64,000 bases of DNA from Chlorobiales bacterium Clorobi_01 (GTDB taxonomy: Bacteria; Bacteroidota; Chlorobiia; Chlorobiales; Chlorobiaceae): assembly GCA_001602925.1 (NCBI GenBank), contig LUZT01000005.1, positions 310,001-374,000 on the forward strand, in the 5' to 3' direction. The notes under the pieces were generated by a model. It worked only from the letters and a program-made list of their open reading frames with translations. It was not told where the DNA came from and ran no database searches. The translations under genes and the position numbers were made by a program. Positions 1 to 8,410 of this stretch are shown in pieces; positions within the stretch are counted from its first letter, which is position 1, and every line of letters begins with the position of its first letter.

Positions 1-456
1 CTGTCCGCCATTACGGCGAACGCCAAACAGACCATCGAAAAGCTCAACACACTGCTCGACAACCTCAACCACGGTGAAGGACCTGCCGGACGGCTTATTT
101 CGGACAAGCAGATGGGCGAAGACCTGCAGAAAACCGTGACGAACCTGCGCAAAAGTTCAGACGAGCTGACCAGAGTCAGCGCGGAACTTCACAACGGCAA
201 CGGGCTGCTGCCGAAGCTGATCAACGACAAGTCGCTGGCCGACAACACCGAGCAGACCATTGTGAACCTGAAAAACGCCGCCGCCGAAACCGAGACACTG
301 ATGAAGCAGCTCAACGAAGGTAAGGGCACGCTCGGCAAGCTCAACAGCGATCCGGCGCTTTACAACAACCTGAGCAAGACGCTGATTTCGCTCGACACCC
401 TGCTTATCGATCTGAAGAAGAGGCCAAACCGGTACGTGCGCTTCACGCTCTTCTGA
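1..456 (+). CDS. MlaD/MCE-family lipid transport protein, C-terminal part
   Basis: The reading frame is open from the left edge, so only the last 151 residues are present. No MCE beta-barrel is visible here. What remains is the helical tail that follows this domain in MlaD-type substrate-binding proteins of ABC phospholipid transporters, which span the periplasm from the inner membrane. The tail carries three copies of a repeat with a Gly-x-Gly, Leu/Ile, Asp, then Leu-rich helix pattern. The copies begin at bases 73, 196 and 319, an exact period of 41 codons. It ends in a basic Lys-Lys-Arg-Pro stretch and an aromatic C-terminus. The serine hydrolase follows 17 bases later and is probably cotranscribed. 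The assignment to the MCE family is an inference from this tail; the diagnostic domain lies outside the window. Confidence 0.7.
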   Translation: MSAITANAKQTIEKLNTLLDNLNHGEGPAGRLISDKQMGEDLQKTVTNLRKSSDELTRVSAELHNGNGLLPKLINDKSLADNTEQTIVNLKNAAAETETLMKQLNEGKGTLGKLNSDPALYNNLSKTLISLDTLLIDLKKRPNRYVRFTLF

Positions 457-473
457 CCGCATCCCGAACGCTT

Positions 474-1616
474 ATGCGCCTGCTCCGGAAACTCACCGCC
501 ACCCTCGCTTGTGCGGTCATTCTGCTGATGGCCGCCGCATTTCCGGCAAACGCAGGTGCGACGGATTTCAGAAAGCTCGATACGCTCCTGAACGGTGCGG
601 TGCACGATAGCGTCTTCCCCGGTGCGAGCCTTGCGGTGATCTACCGGGGCAAGATGGTATATCACAAAGCGTTCGGGCGGCTCACCTATGACCCGCAAAG
701 CGCTCCGGCGGACACCACGACGATCTACGACGCTGCTTCGCTCACCAAGGCGGTTGTCACCACCAGCATCGCCATGCAGCTCGTCGAGCGCGACTCGCTT
801 GACCTGCACGCCCCTGTCAGCCGTTACCGGCCCGGATTCGCCTGCAACGGCAAGGAGCATATCACCATCGAGCAGCTCATGCGCCACACCTCCGGCCTGC
901 GGGCGCACACCTACTTCGCCGAAACGTGCGCCACCCGCGACGAGGTGCTGCAAGCCATCGACCGCGACGCTCTCGTATCCTCACCGGGCGCGAAAACCGA
1001 GTACAGCGATTTGAACTTTATTCTGCTCGGCAGCATCGTCGAACAGATAACGGGCAAAAGCCTCGCGGCCAACTTCCACACCCGCTTCGCCGCGCCGCTC
1101 GCCATGAATTCGACCATGTTCACGCCACCACTGTCACTTGCCGCTCGCATCGCGCCAACAGGCGAGGATGGCGTCTGGAGGCTTCCCCGCCCGCGCCCGC
1201 TCGTCAACGACCAGAACGCCGCGCTGCTTGGGGGCATCTCAGGCCACGCGGGGCTCTTCACCACGACGGGTGATCTGACGAAAATGGTGAAAATGCTGAT
1301 GAACGGCGGCGAATACAACGGCCACCGCTACATCCAGGCAAAAACGGTCAGGATGTTTCTCAGGAAAACCGACGCCCCGCGAGCGCTCGGCTGGGACATC
1401 ATCACCCCCGGAAAATCATCCGCAGGCCACGACTTCTCTTCCAACTCCTGGGGCCACCTCGGCTTCACCGGCACAAGCATCTGGGTCGATCCGGAAAAAG
1501 ATTTAGCGGTGATTTTATTGAGCAACAGAGTCTGGCCCACTCCGGAAAACATCAAAATCCGCAAGTTCCGGCCATTGCTGCACGACACGGTGGTGGAGTG
1601 TGTTGAGGAAAAATGA
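474..1616 (+). CDS. Exported serine hydrolase, class C beta-lactamase/esterase family
   Basis: 380 residues. A signal peptide is clear: basic Arg residues at 2-6, a hydrophobic core at about 8-22, and an Ala-x-Ala-like cleavage region near 26-29. The catalytic SxxK motif is S89-L-T-K92 and the second motif is Y177-S-D. A His-x-Gly-like stretch (GHLGFTGTS) near residue 330 fits the third motif. Family members are penicillin-binding-protein-like esterases, D-peptidases or beta-lactamases in the periplasm. The substrate cannot be read from sequence. It lies 17 bases downstream of the MlaD-like gene on the same strand, so a role in envelope maintenance is a reasonable guess, not evidence of function. 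The alternative name is beta-lactamase-related protein of unknown specificity. Confidence 0.85.
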   Translation: MRLLRKLTATLACAVILLMAAAFPANAGATDFRKLDTLLNGAVHDSVFPGASLAVIYRGKMVYHKAFGRLTYDPQSAPADTTTIYDAASLTKAVVTTSIAMQLVERDSLDLHAPVSRYRPGFACNGKEHITIEQLMRHTSGLRAHTYFAETCATRDEVLQAIDRDALVSSPGAKTEYSDLNFILLGSIVEQITGKSLAANFHTRFAAPLAMNSTMFTPPLSLAARIAPTGEDGVWRLPRPRPLVNDQNAALLGGISGHAGLFTTTGDLTKMVKMLMNGGEYNGHRYIQAKTVRMFLRKTDAPRALGWDIITPGKSSAGHDFSSNSWGHLGFTGTSIWVDPEKDLAVILLSNRVWPTPENIKIRKFRPLLHDTVVECVEEK

Positions 1617-1667
1617 GAAATTCTGCTTTTGAGATTTTTCCTTTCGATTTTGACCCCAATTTCTGTT

Positions 1668-3611
1668 CTAAGCAAAAATCCCGTCCATCGGCACAATCGG
1701 TAGCGGTCTTTGCCTCAGCGACTCTTTAGCTGCAATTGCATTAGCGGCTTGCCTGCCAGTGAAGACGGCGGCTTCCATGAGGAAAACAGGGGCGTTGGTG
1801 CGAACCCAGTCGCCAGCGAGGAATAAATTGGGATACGGCGTTTCGACGCCGGGGCGTTTGGCGTTGTCACCAGGTGCCCAGCGGGTGAAGTTGGATTGCA
1901 TCATGAAAATTTCGTGCCGGATCGTGGCGTTTTTCGATTCCGGGAACATGGCGTGCAGCTCTTGCAGCATCGCGGCGCGGATCTCCGACTCTGGGCGCAC
2001 GTCTTCCGGCGCGACGGCGTAGGCGTGCAATTCGGCCACACAGCCGCCGGTGCGCTTGGCCCAGTCGATGAAGGGCTGCTGAAAGCTCGAATAAAAGGTG
2101 ATCGAGTCGGTGTAGGTGTAGCCCGAGACGGTGTAGAACGGAAAGTCGGCGGATGGCAACGGGCGGTCGAGCCAGACGCGCCAGACGACGTAGGGATCGG
2201 CCTCACCGAGCGCGGCCACCTGACCGGCGAAGCCACTGTTGCCAGGCCGGGTCGAGGCGATCAGCTCGCGGGTGCCGCGCACGTCCGAAGCCACCACGCA
2301 GTAGTCGCACGGCAGCTCCTCAGCGGTGACAACCACCGGCGACGAGCTTGACGACGCCTGCCCGATGACGAGCATCTCCCCCGCTTCCCGCACATCGAGC
2401 CGGGCCAGCGGCGCTTTCGGCGGGCCACTCACCGGAAGCCCTTCAGCGTTGAAGCGGCCATCGTGGCAGGGGCAATGAAAGCCTCCCGTTGACGCTTCGG
2501 GAGCCACCGGGCAACCCATGTGAGTGCAGCGCCCGTCGAGGGCCACCCACGACGCACCCCGCCGCGCCACCAGCACGGGAATCCCCGCGTCGGACATGTG
2601 TTGCAGCCATCCGGTCACCGGCACCTCGCGCTTCGGAATCGACGCCACCTCGCCATTCGCAGCTCCCGCGCCGTCGAGCCGTACCGCCGTAACGCGCCCG
2701 TCCTGCATCACGAGGTTCTGTGCCTTGCGCCCTTTCAGCACCCGCACGCCCATCGACGTCATCTTGCGCTCCAGCGGCTCGATGAGGGCGCTCATGCAGT
2801 CCTTCGTGGTAATCCGGAAAGCCAGCCCCTCCGGACTGCCCATGAAGTAGAAATGGAAGTAACGCATCGCCTCGGCGGCTGAGAGCACCTCCATGCGGTT
2901 CATCGTGGCGTCCGAGAAGGGATGCAGCACGGTGTCGATGAACGCCGGAAGCACCTCGCCACGCTGACAGTAGGTCATGAAATCGATGCTGTCCCAGTCG
3001 TGGAAGGTGCGGTCGTACTGATAGCGAAACATGCTGATGACCGGCCACAGTCCGGGGTAGTCCTTCAGGAACGACGCGATATCGAGCCGTTTCGACTGCT
3101 GCACCACCGAGAGGATGTTGAACGGAAACCACTTCGGCGTCTGGCCAAACACCTCGACCTGCCGGTCGCTGAAGATGACCGGATAACCGGGCGAGGCGGT
3201 GAACATGTCGCTGCCGATGCCCGCTGAGGCGAACATTTCGTTCAGGTTGTAGTACTGGTCGAAAAAGCCGTGAAAGCCATGCTCCACCGGGAACTGCTCG
3301 CCGAGCGCCTCGATGGGCCAGCCAGTCAGCTTGCCGCCCAGCGACGGCGACGCCTCGACCAGCGTCACCTCGAAGTTCCGACGCGCCAGTTCCAGTGCCG
3401 AACTGATGCCCGCCAGCCCGCCGCCAATCACCACCGCTTTTTTCGGCGTCGTCAGCTTTTCTGCCAGCTCGTCATTGTTCTTGCCGGAAGTGTCGAAGAC
3501 CTCCTTGCGCGGTTGGTAATAGCCGACAAGACCGGCGGTTGCGGCACCGAGAGCGCCCGCCCCGATACCGGCGCGTTTGAGGAAATGCTGGAAAAACTCG
3601 CGTCGCTGCAT
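1668..3611 (-). CDS. crtU: Carotenoid desaturase/methyltransferase CrtU with internal Rieske domain
   Basis: 647 residues. An FAD-binding dinucleotide fold begins near residue 58 (VVIGGGLAGISSALELA), typical of phytoene-desaturase-like amine oxidases. A complete Rieske [2Fe-2S] site is inserted in the middle: C362-T-H364 and C380-P-C-H383, with C367 and C382 placed to form the usual disulfide. In green sulfur bacteria CrtU turns the beta-ionone ring of gamma-carotene into the aromatic phi ring of chlorobactene (family knowledge). The N-terminus reads R3-R4-E-F-F, then Lys-Arg and a small-residue hydrophobic stretch at 15-30, which looks like a twin-arginine signal or membrane anchor. It is convergent with the serine hydrolase, with no obvious terminator in the 51-base gap. 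Another Rieske-containing carotenoid oxidoreductase of the CruE/CruH group is the alternative. Confidence 0.8.
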   Translation of the reverse strand: MQRREFFQHFLKRAGIGAGALGAATAGLVGYYQPRKEVFDTSGKNNDELAEKLTTPKKAVVIGGGLAGISSALELARRNFEVTLVEASPSLGGKLTGWPIEALGEQFPVEHGFHGFFDQYYNLNEMFASAGIGSDMFTASPGYPVIFSDRQVEVFGQTPKWFPFNILSVVQQSKRLDIASFLKDYPGLWPVISMFRYQYDRTFHDWDSIDFMTYCQRGEVLPAFIDTVLHPFSDATMNRMEVLSAAEAMRYFHFYFMGSPEGLAFRITTKDCMSALIEPLERKMTSMGVRVLKGRKAQNLVMQDGRVTAVRLDGAGAANGEVASIPKREVPVTGWLQHMSDAGIPVLVARRGASWVALDGRCTHMGCPVAPEASTGGFHCPCHDGRFNAEGLPVSGPPKAPLARLDVREAGEMLVIGQASSSSSPVVVTAEELPCDYCVVASDVRGTRELIASTRPGNSGFAGQVAALGEADPYVVWRVWLDRPLPSADFPFYTVSGYTYTDSITFYSSFQQPFIDWAKRTGGCVAELHAYAVAPEDVRPESEIRAAMLQELHAMFPESKNATIRHEIFMMQSNFTRWAPGDNAKRPGVETPYPNLFLAGDWVRTNAPVFLMEAAVFTGRQAANAIAAKESLRQRPLPIVPMDGIFA

Positions 3612-3714
3612 GAGGGAAGAGGTGGCGGTTCGAAAGGTTGCGGAACAACTACGTGAAGTTGACTCGTATATTTAAGCATTATTGGATGGTATCGCAACCG
3701 GGAAGCAATCGACG

Positions 3715-4656
3715 ATGTCTGAAACGCTCAATGATTTAAAAGAAGTGATCCGCCGGAAAGCCCTCGGCCTCGGCTTCTGCACTGCCGGATTCGCTGACGC
3801 AAAGCCGCTTTCCGAAGCGCTGGAGGAGTACCGCGCGATGATCGACGAGGGGCGTCACGGCGAAATGGGCTACCTCGAAACCGGCCTCGAAGCTCGCGCC
3901 AATCCGGAGCTGCTTCTGCCGGGCGTCAAGAGCGTCCTTTCCGTCGCCCTGCCTTGGCCCGCGCCCGCGAAGCCCGGCGCGATCTCCGGCTACGCCGTCA
4001 TTCCGGACTACCACCGCGTCGTTGGCGAACTGCTGGCCGAGCTGCTCGACTTCATCCGCTCGATCTGCGACCAGCCGGTCAACGGACGAGTCTGCGTGGA
4101 CAGCTTGCCCGTGCTCGAAACAGGCTGGGCCGAAGCCGCCGGAATCGGACGCTCCGGTAAAAACTCGCTGCTTATCGTGCCCGGCCACGGCTCGCGAGTT
4201 TTCCTCGGTGAGCTGCTGCTCGACCTCGAACTCGAACCCGACACGCCACTCGACTGGGCCCCCTGCGAAGGCTGCACCGCCTGCCTTGACGCCTGCCCCA
4301 CCGGAGCGCTCAGCGTCCCCGGCAAGCTCGACGCCACCCGCTGCATCTCATATCTGACGATAGAGCTGAAACGCGACTTCACCAACGAGGAAGCCGCCAT
4401 GGCTGACAGCTGGCTCTACGGCTGCGACCACTGCCTCGACGCCTGCCCGCACAACGCAAACATCGAAGCAACAGGCTATCCCGGCTTTGAGCAAAAAAAA
4501 GAACTCGTCAACCTGACACCAGCAAAAGCCCTCGAACTCACCAATTCGCAATTCCGAAAACTCTTCGCCGGAACCCCCGCCCTGCGCCTCGGCCTCCGTC
4601 GCCTGAAACGCAACGCACGGGCAGCGGTTGCAAACAAGAGCCAATCAAAAAGCTGA
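3715..4656 (+). CDS. queG: Epoxyqueuosine reductase QueG
   Basis: 313 residues from the ATG at 3715. The frame is open upstream to a TTG at 3682, but the ATG has a GGAAG element about 9 bases before it and gives the usual family N-terminus. QueG reduces epoxyqueuosine to queuosine at the tRNA wobble position, using a cobalamin cofactor and two [4Fe-4S] clusters. Both ferredoxin-like cysteine motifs are visible: CEGCTACLDACP near residues 184-195 and CDHCLDACP near 238-246. The N-terminal half matches the DUF1730 cobalamin-binding region. queE, another queuosine-pathway gene, lies about 3 kb downstream on the same strand but in a separate transcription unit. Confidence 0.92.
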   Translation: MSETLNDLKEVIRRKALGLGFCTAGFADAKPLSEALEEYRAMIDEGRHGEMGYLETGLEARANPELLLPGVKSVLSVALPWPAPAKPGAISGYAVIPDYHRVVGELLAELLDFIRSICDQPVNGRVCVDSLPVLETGWAEAAGIGRSGKNSLLIVPGHGSRVFLGELLLDLELEPDTPLDWAPCEGCTACLDACPTGALSVPGKLDATRCISYLTIELKRDFTNEEAAMADSWLYGCDHCLDACPHNANIEATGYPGFEQKKELVNLTPAKALELTNSQFRKLFAGTPALRLGLRRLKRNARAAVANKSQSKS

Positions 4657-4671
4657 ACGATAAACATTCCA

Positions 4672-4687
4672 AAGGGTTTCAACCCTT
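4672..4687. repeat. Perfect palindrome with TTTC/GAAA-type centre
   Basis: The 16-base sequence AAGGGTTTCAACCCTT lies just after queG. It is a hairpin with 6-base arms and a short TTCA-like centre. It is not followed by a T tract, so it does not look like a normal terminator. A second hairpin with the same CTTTCAAG-like centre lies 31 bases further on, which suggests a REP-like composite element. Confidence 0.5.
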
Positions 4688-4717
4688 CGGACATCCAGAA
4701 CTCTTACATTCATATTG

Positions 4718-4737
4718 CCCCGGCTTTCAAGCCGGGG
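4718..4737. repeat. GC-rich perfect palindrome, REP-like
   Basis: The 20-base sequence CCCCGGCTTTCAAGCCGGGG is a perfect inverted repeat with 8-base arms around TTCA/TGAA-type centre bases. It lies between queG and the DUF456 gene. Together with the hairpin at 4672 it forms a two-hairpin unit that resembles the dispersed intergenic palindromes common in Chlorobi genomes. That comparison is from memory. Confidence 0.55.
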
Positions 4738-4789
4738 TCAGCCATCAGATAAAAAATTCAAGGCTTCAGCCCAATATCTTCCACTGATT

Positions 4790-5275
4790 ATGGAAACCTC
4801 CACCATCCTCTGGCTCGCCTCTGCGCTTCTGCTCATCGCCGGATTCGCAGGGCTTCTGCTACCCGCCCTGCCCGGCGTGCTGCTCATCTTCGCGGGCCTC
4901 GTCTTCGCCGCCTGGGCGGAAGGCTTCGTCTATGTCGGCTGGGGAACGCTCACCATCCTCGGCGTGCTCACCGCGGCGGCCTACCTCATCGACTTTCTCG
5001 GCGGGCTGCTCGGCGCAAAACGCTTCGGCGCAGGCAAATACGGCATCATCGGCGCAGCAATCGGCACGATCATTGGGCTCATGTTCGGACTGCCAGGCAT
5101 CATCATCGGCCCCTTTGCCGGAGCCGTCGGTGGTGAACTCTACGCCCAGAAAGACCTCCGCACCGCCAGCACCGCCGGATTCGGAGTCTGGATCGGTATG
5201 GCTATCGGCATAGCTGCCCGGATCGCCGTGGCATTTGTTATGGTTGGGGTGTTTGTCGTAGTGCGGTTTTTGTGA
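4790..5275 (+). CDS. DUF456 family membrane protein
   Basis: 161 residues from the ATG at 4790. The frame extends upstream to 4715, but that region holds the GC-rich palindrome and encodes nothing membrane-like, so the internal ATG is preferred. The product is almost entirely hydrophobic, with about four or five membrane segments. Glycine-rich stretches (LLPALPGVLLIFAGLVFAAW and GLPGIIIGPFAGAVGGELYA) are typical of DUF456. The family has no established function; its members are inner-membrane proteins with pore-like glycine motifs. It is preceded by queG but separated by 133 bases with two hairpins, so it probably has its own promoter. Confidence 0.75.
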   Translation: METSTILWLASALLLIAGFAGLLLPALPGVLLIFAGLVFAAWAEGFVYVGWGTLTILGVLTAAAYLIDFLGGLLGAKRFGAGKYGIIGAAIGTIIGLMFGLPGIIIGPFAGAVGGELYAQKDLRTASTAGFGVWIGMAIGIAARIAVAFVMVGVFVVVRFL

Positions 5276-5310
5276 GAAATACAATCCCGGAATAGCAGTA
5301 AAAACAAAAA

Positions 5311-5349
5311 GGCAGCAGGAACAACGCTCATCGCTTTGTTCCTGCTGCC
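5311..5349 (-). terminator. Rho-independent terminator of purH
   Basis: A perfect 14-base stem (GGCAGCAGGAACAA at 5311-5324 and its complement at 5336-5349) encloses an 11-base loop. Read on the minus strand it is followed by a T-rich tract (5300-5310), and it lies 30 bases after the purH stop. It may also slow transcription leaving the DUF456 gene. Confidence 0.85.
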
Positions 5350-5378
5350 CTTGCAGTTCTATGTCTTTTTCTGCTACC

Positions 5379-6950
5379 TCAGTGCTTGAAGTGCCGCATC
5401 CCGGTGAAGACCATCGCGAGATTGTTGGCGTCGGCAGCTTCGATGACTTCGTTGTCGCGGATCGAACCACCCGGCTGGATGACGGCGGTTACCCCAGCTT
5501 CAGCGGCAGCCAGCAGGCCGTCGGCAAACGGGAAGTATGCATCGGAAGCCACCACGGAGCCCTTCAGGTCGAGGCCCACTTCCGAGGCTTTCCAGCGGGC
5601 GATTTTCGAGGAATCGACGCGCGACATCTGGCCTGCGCCGACGCCGAAGGTCTGGCGATTCTTGACGTAGAGAATCGTGTTGGACTTGATGTGGCGCGCG
5701 ATCTTCCAGGCGAACATCAGGTCGGCCAGCTCCTCGGCAGTCGGCTGGCGCTTCGTGACCACCTTCAGCTCTTCAGGGGCGACCATCTTGCTGTCGCGCT
5801 CCTGCACGAGCATGCCGAACGGCGTGGACTTGAACTCCCAGCCGGCTTTCGGCAGCGGCTGCTTCTGGAGCACGAGGCGGCGGTCCTTCTTCTTCATGAG
5901 CATCTCGAGCACGCCATCTTCGAAAGCCGGAGCGATGAGAATCTCGGTGAAGATCTCGTTGACCGCATTGGCCGTCTCCATGTCGAGCGGACGATTGAAG
6001 GCGATGATGCCGCCGTACGGCGCCTGCGTGTCGGTCGAGAAGGCTTTGCGGTAGGCCTCGCAGAGCGTCGGCGCCTGCGCGACGCCGCACGGATTGGTGT
6101 GCTTGACGATCACCACCGACGGCTCCTCGCCGCGGAACTCCTCGATGATACCAGTCGCAGCGGCGATGTCGAGCATATTGTTATACGACAACTCTTTACC
6201 GTGCAGCTTCTCGAAAATCGCGCTGAACGAACGCACGCCGTTGCCATCGTCCATTTTGTAGAGTCCGGCGCTCTGGTGCGGGTTCTCGCCGTAGCGCATG
6301 CCCAGCTCCTTTTCGAGCTTGACGGTCATCGTGTCGCCCGCGCCCTCGACTCCAGCGGCTTTGGCCATGTAGGCCGCAATGGCCGTATCGTAGCGCGAGG
6401 TCAGCGCGTACACTTTGGCCGCGAGCTTCAGACGGGTGGCCCTCGTAGTCGCGCCGCCGTTCGAGCGCATTTCGTCAAGCACGGTGGCGTAGTCGGCGGC
6501 ATCGGTGATCACCGTGACCGACTCGTTGTTCTTGGCCGCGCTGCGCAGCATCGACGGGCCGCCGATATCGATATTTTCGATAGCCTCCTCGAAAGTCACA
6601 TCCGCTTTGGCGATAGTTGCCTCGAAGGGATAGAGGTTCACCGCCACGAGATCGATGAACTGGATACCGTTCTCGCGGGCCGCCTTCTGGTGCTCGGCGT
6701 TGTCGCGCACGGCAAGCAGACCACCGTGGATTTTCGGATGAAGCGTCTTGACCCTGCCGTCCATGATCTCCGGAAAACCGGTAATGGTCGAAATGGATTG
6801 CGCGCCGATACCAGCATCCTGAAGCGATTTCAGCGTGCCGCCGGTGGAGAAGATTTCGACATCCATCGAGGCCAGTTCGCGGCAGAAATCGACGATGCCG
6901 GTTTTGTCGGAAACGGACACGAGCGCCCGTTTGATGACAGGATCAAGCAT
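5379..6950 (-). CDS. purH: Bifunctional AICAR formyltransferase/IMP cyclohydrolase PurH
   Basis: 523 residues, the usual length. PurH performs the last two steps of de novo IMP synthesis: formylation of AICAR by 10-formyl-tetrahydrofolate, then ring closure. The N-terminal MGS-like cyclohydrolase domain starts [18 protein letters not shown] and continues with EIFSTGGT and [14 protein letters not shown]. The C-terminal formyltransferase domain contains [12 protein letters not shown], with the conserved Asn-Pro-His, and VKHTNPCG. The C-terminus [29 protein letters not shown] is the canonical PurH end. It is divergent from purN, with about 200 bases between the start codons, so both purine genes probably have promoters in that gap. 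A strong terminator follows the gene. Confidence 0.97.
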   Translation of the reverse strand: MLDPVIKRALVSVSDKTGIVDFCRELASMDVEIFSTGGTLKSLQDAGIGAQSISTITGFPEIMDGRVKTLHPKIHGGLLAVRDNAEHQKAARENGIQFIDLVAVNLYPFEATIAKADVTFEEAIENIDIGGPSMLRSAAKNNESVTVITDAADYATVLDEMRSNGGATTRATRLKLAAKVYALTSRYDTAIAAYMAKAAGVEGAGDTMTVKLEKELGMRYGENPHQSAGLYKMDDGNGVRSFSAIFEKLHGKELSYNNMLDIAAATGIIEEFRGEEPSVVIVKHTNPCGVAQAPTLCEAYRKAFSTDTQAPYGGIIAFNRPLDMETANAVNEIFTEILIAPAFEDGVLEMLMKKKDRRLVLQKQPLPKAGWEFKSTPFGMLVQERDSKMVAPEELKVVTKRQPTAEELADLMFAWKIARHIKSNTILYVKNRQTFGVGAGQMSRVDSSKIARWKASEVGLDLKGSVVASDAYFPFADGLLAAAEAGVTAVIQPGGSIRDNEVIEAADANNLAMVFTGMRHFKH

Positions 6951-7151
6951 GAGCAGAGAGTTGTGTTGTGTTCGGAAAGCAAAAATAGACCGGGAATTTA
7001 CAAAAATCCGCGATTATACCGACCGGAGAACTGCGACTCCGCGCAAGCACACTCCCAACCGAACCGTTCGCGGGAAACCTTTCAGCTTGAAAAAAGCAAC
7101 GTTCGGGTGCATATTAGAGGGAATTCACGAAATCCTTTGTACGCGATCTGC

Positions 7152-7751
7152 ATGATTGACAAGAAAAAACGGTTGGCGGTATTCTGCTCGGGAACGGGCT
7201 CGAACTTCAAGGCGCTGTTCCACGCGATCATCGAACGCGAGCTGCCCGCGGAAATCGTGCTTTGCCTGTCGAATCGCTCGCAGTGCGGCGCGGTCGATTT
7301 CGCAAAAGAGTATGGCATCAAGACACTGCACCTCTCGGAATCGCAGTTCGGCTCGCATGACGATTTCGCCCGCGCCATGCGTTCAGCGTTACAGGAACGA
7401 CAGATCGACATGATCCTGCTCGCCGGGTATCTGCGCAAGATTCCGGACGCAGTGATCGCCGCCTACCCTGAAAAGATCGTGAATATCCATCCGTCGCTGC
7501 TGCCGCAGTTCGGCGGCCACGGCATGTACGGAATGCGCGTGCACGAGGCGGTGATCGCGTCGGGCGAGACCCGGAGCGGCGCGACGGTTCACTTCGTCAA
7601 CGAGGAGTACGACAAGGGCCGGATCATCATGCAGAACCATGTGCCGGTGCTGCCAGGCGACACGGCCGAAACACTCGCCGAGCGGGTGCTCCGGTGCGAG
7701 CATCGCCTCTACCCCGCCGCGCTCGAAAAACTGCTTGACGAGCAGCCATGA
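7152..7751 (+). CDS. purN: Phosphoribosylglycinamide formyltransferase PurN
   Basis: 199 residues from the ATG at 7152. The frame stays open for almost 1.8 kb upstream, across purH on the other strand, but that part is antisense sequence and only the last 199 codons are family-like. PurN transfers a formyl group from 10-formyl-THF to GAR. Visible motifs are VFCSGTGSNFKAL at the N-terminus (phosphate binding), LAGYLRKIP, and the catalytic region VNIHPSLLPQFGGHGMYG, with the conserved Asn-x-His and downstream Asp (EYDKGRII). It overlaps queE by 4 bases (ATGA), so the two are translationally coupled. Confidence 0.95.
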   Translation: MIDKKKRLAVFCSGTGSNFKALFHAIIERELPAEIVLCLSNRSQCGAVDFAKEYGIKTLHLSESQFGSHDDFARAMRSALQERQIDMILLAGYLRKIPDAVIAAYPEKIVNIHPSLLPQFGGHGMYGMRVHEAVIASGETRSGATVHFVNEEYDKGRIIMQNHVPVLPGDTAETLAERVLRCEHRLYPAALEKLLDEQP

Positions 7752-8410
7752 GCACGAAAGCTACCCTCAATATCAGCGAGATTTTTTACTCGATCCAGGG
7801 CGAGTCTTCGTTCGCAGGCTGGCCTTGCGCCTTCGTGCGCCTCGCCGGATGCGGCCACGGTTGCCGTTACTGCGACACAACCTACGCTGAGGAGCCGGGC
7901 ACTGCGATGACGATTGACGAGATCATGCACCGCGCACTCGCGTTTGACGCGCCGTGCGTCGAGGTCACGGGCGGCGAGCCGCTGCTTCAGTCTGGGACAT
8001 TCGGGCTGCTTTCAGCGCTCTGCGACCGGCATCCAGTGGTGCTGCTCGAAACCGGCGGATTTCTGCCGGTTGATCGCGTGGATCCGCGTGTGCACGCGAT
8101 CATCGACATCAAGGCACCGTCGTCGGGAGTCATGGAGCATAATTGCGCCGCCAATTTCACACTCGCCCTCAACGAGCCGGAACGCTTCGAATTCAAGATC
8201 GTGGTCGCCTCGGAGGCGGATTACTTGTGGGCAAAATCGTATATCGCCGGGCATGGCATCCTCGGCAAGTGTTCGATCATCTTCGGCCCGGTATTCGGCC
8301 AGCTCGAACCGCGCCTCCTCGCTGAGTGGATTCTGCGCGATCACCTTCCGGCCAGAATGCAGCTCCAGTTGCACAAGTACATCTGGAACCCAGACACCAG
8401 AGGTGTATAA
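7748..8410 (+). CDS. queE: 7-carboxy-7-deazaguanine synthase QueE
   Basis: 220 residues. QueE is a radical SAM enzyme that contracts the ring of 6-carboxytetrahydropterin to CDG on the way to preQ0 and queuosine. The N-terminus ISEIFYSIQGESSFAGWPC is the family signature. The cluster motif near residues 35-42 is C-G-H-G-C-R-Y-C (CxxxCxxC). VEVTGGEPLLQ is the glycine-rich SAM motif. The start overlaps the purN stop by 4 bases. The stop is immediately followed by the ATG of the glycosyltransferase gene, so the three probably form one operon despite unrelated roles. Confidence 0.93.
   Translation: MSTKATLNISEIFYSIQGESSFAGWPCAFVRLAGCGHGCRYCDTTYAEEPGTAMTIDEIMHRALAFDAPCVEVTGGEPLLQSGTFGLLSALCDRHPVVLLETGGFLPVDRVDPRVHAIIDIKAPSSGVMEHNCAANFTLALNEPERFEFKIVVASEADYLWAKSYIAGHGILGKCSIIFGPVFGQLEPRLLAEWILRDHLPARMQLQLHKYIWNPDTRGV

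Noticed and set aside
5361-7151. A nearly 600-codon open frame upstream of and in frame with purN
   Set aside because: It is antisense to purH, has no family resemblance and is caused by the high GC content. PurN similarity begins only at 7152.
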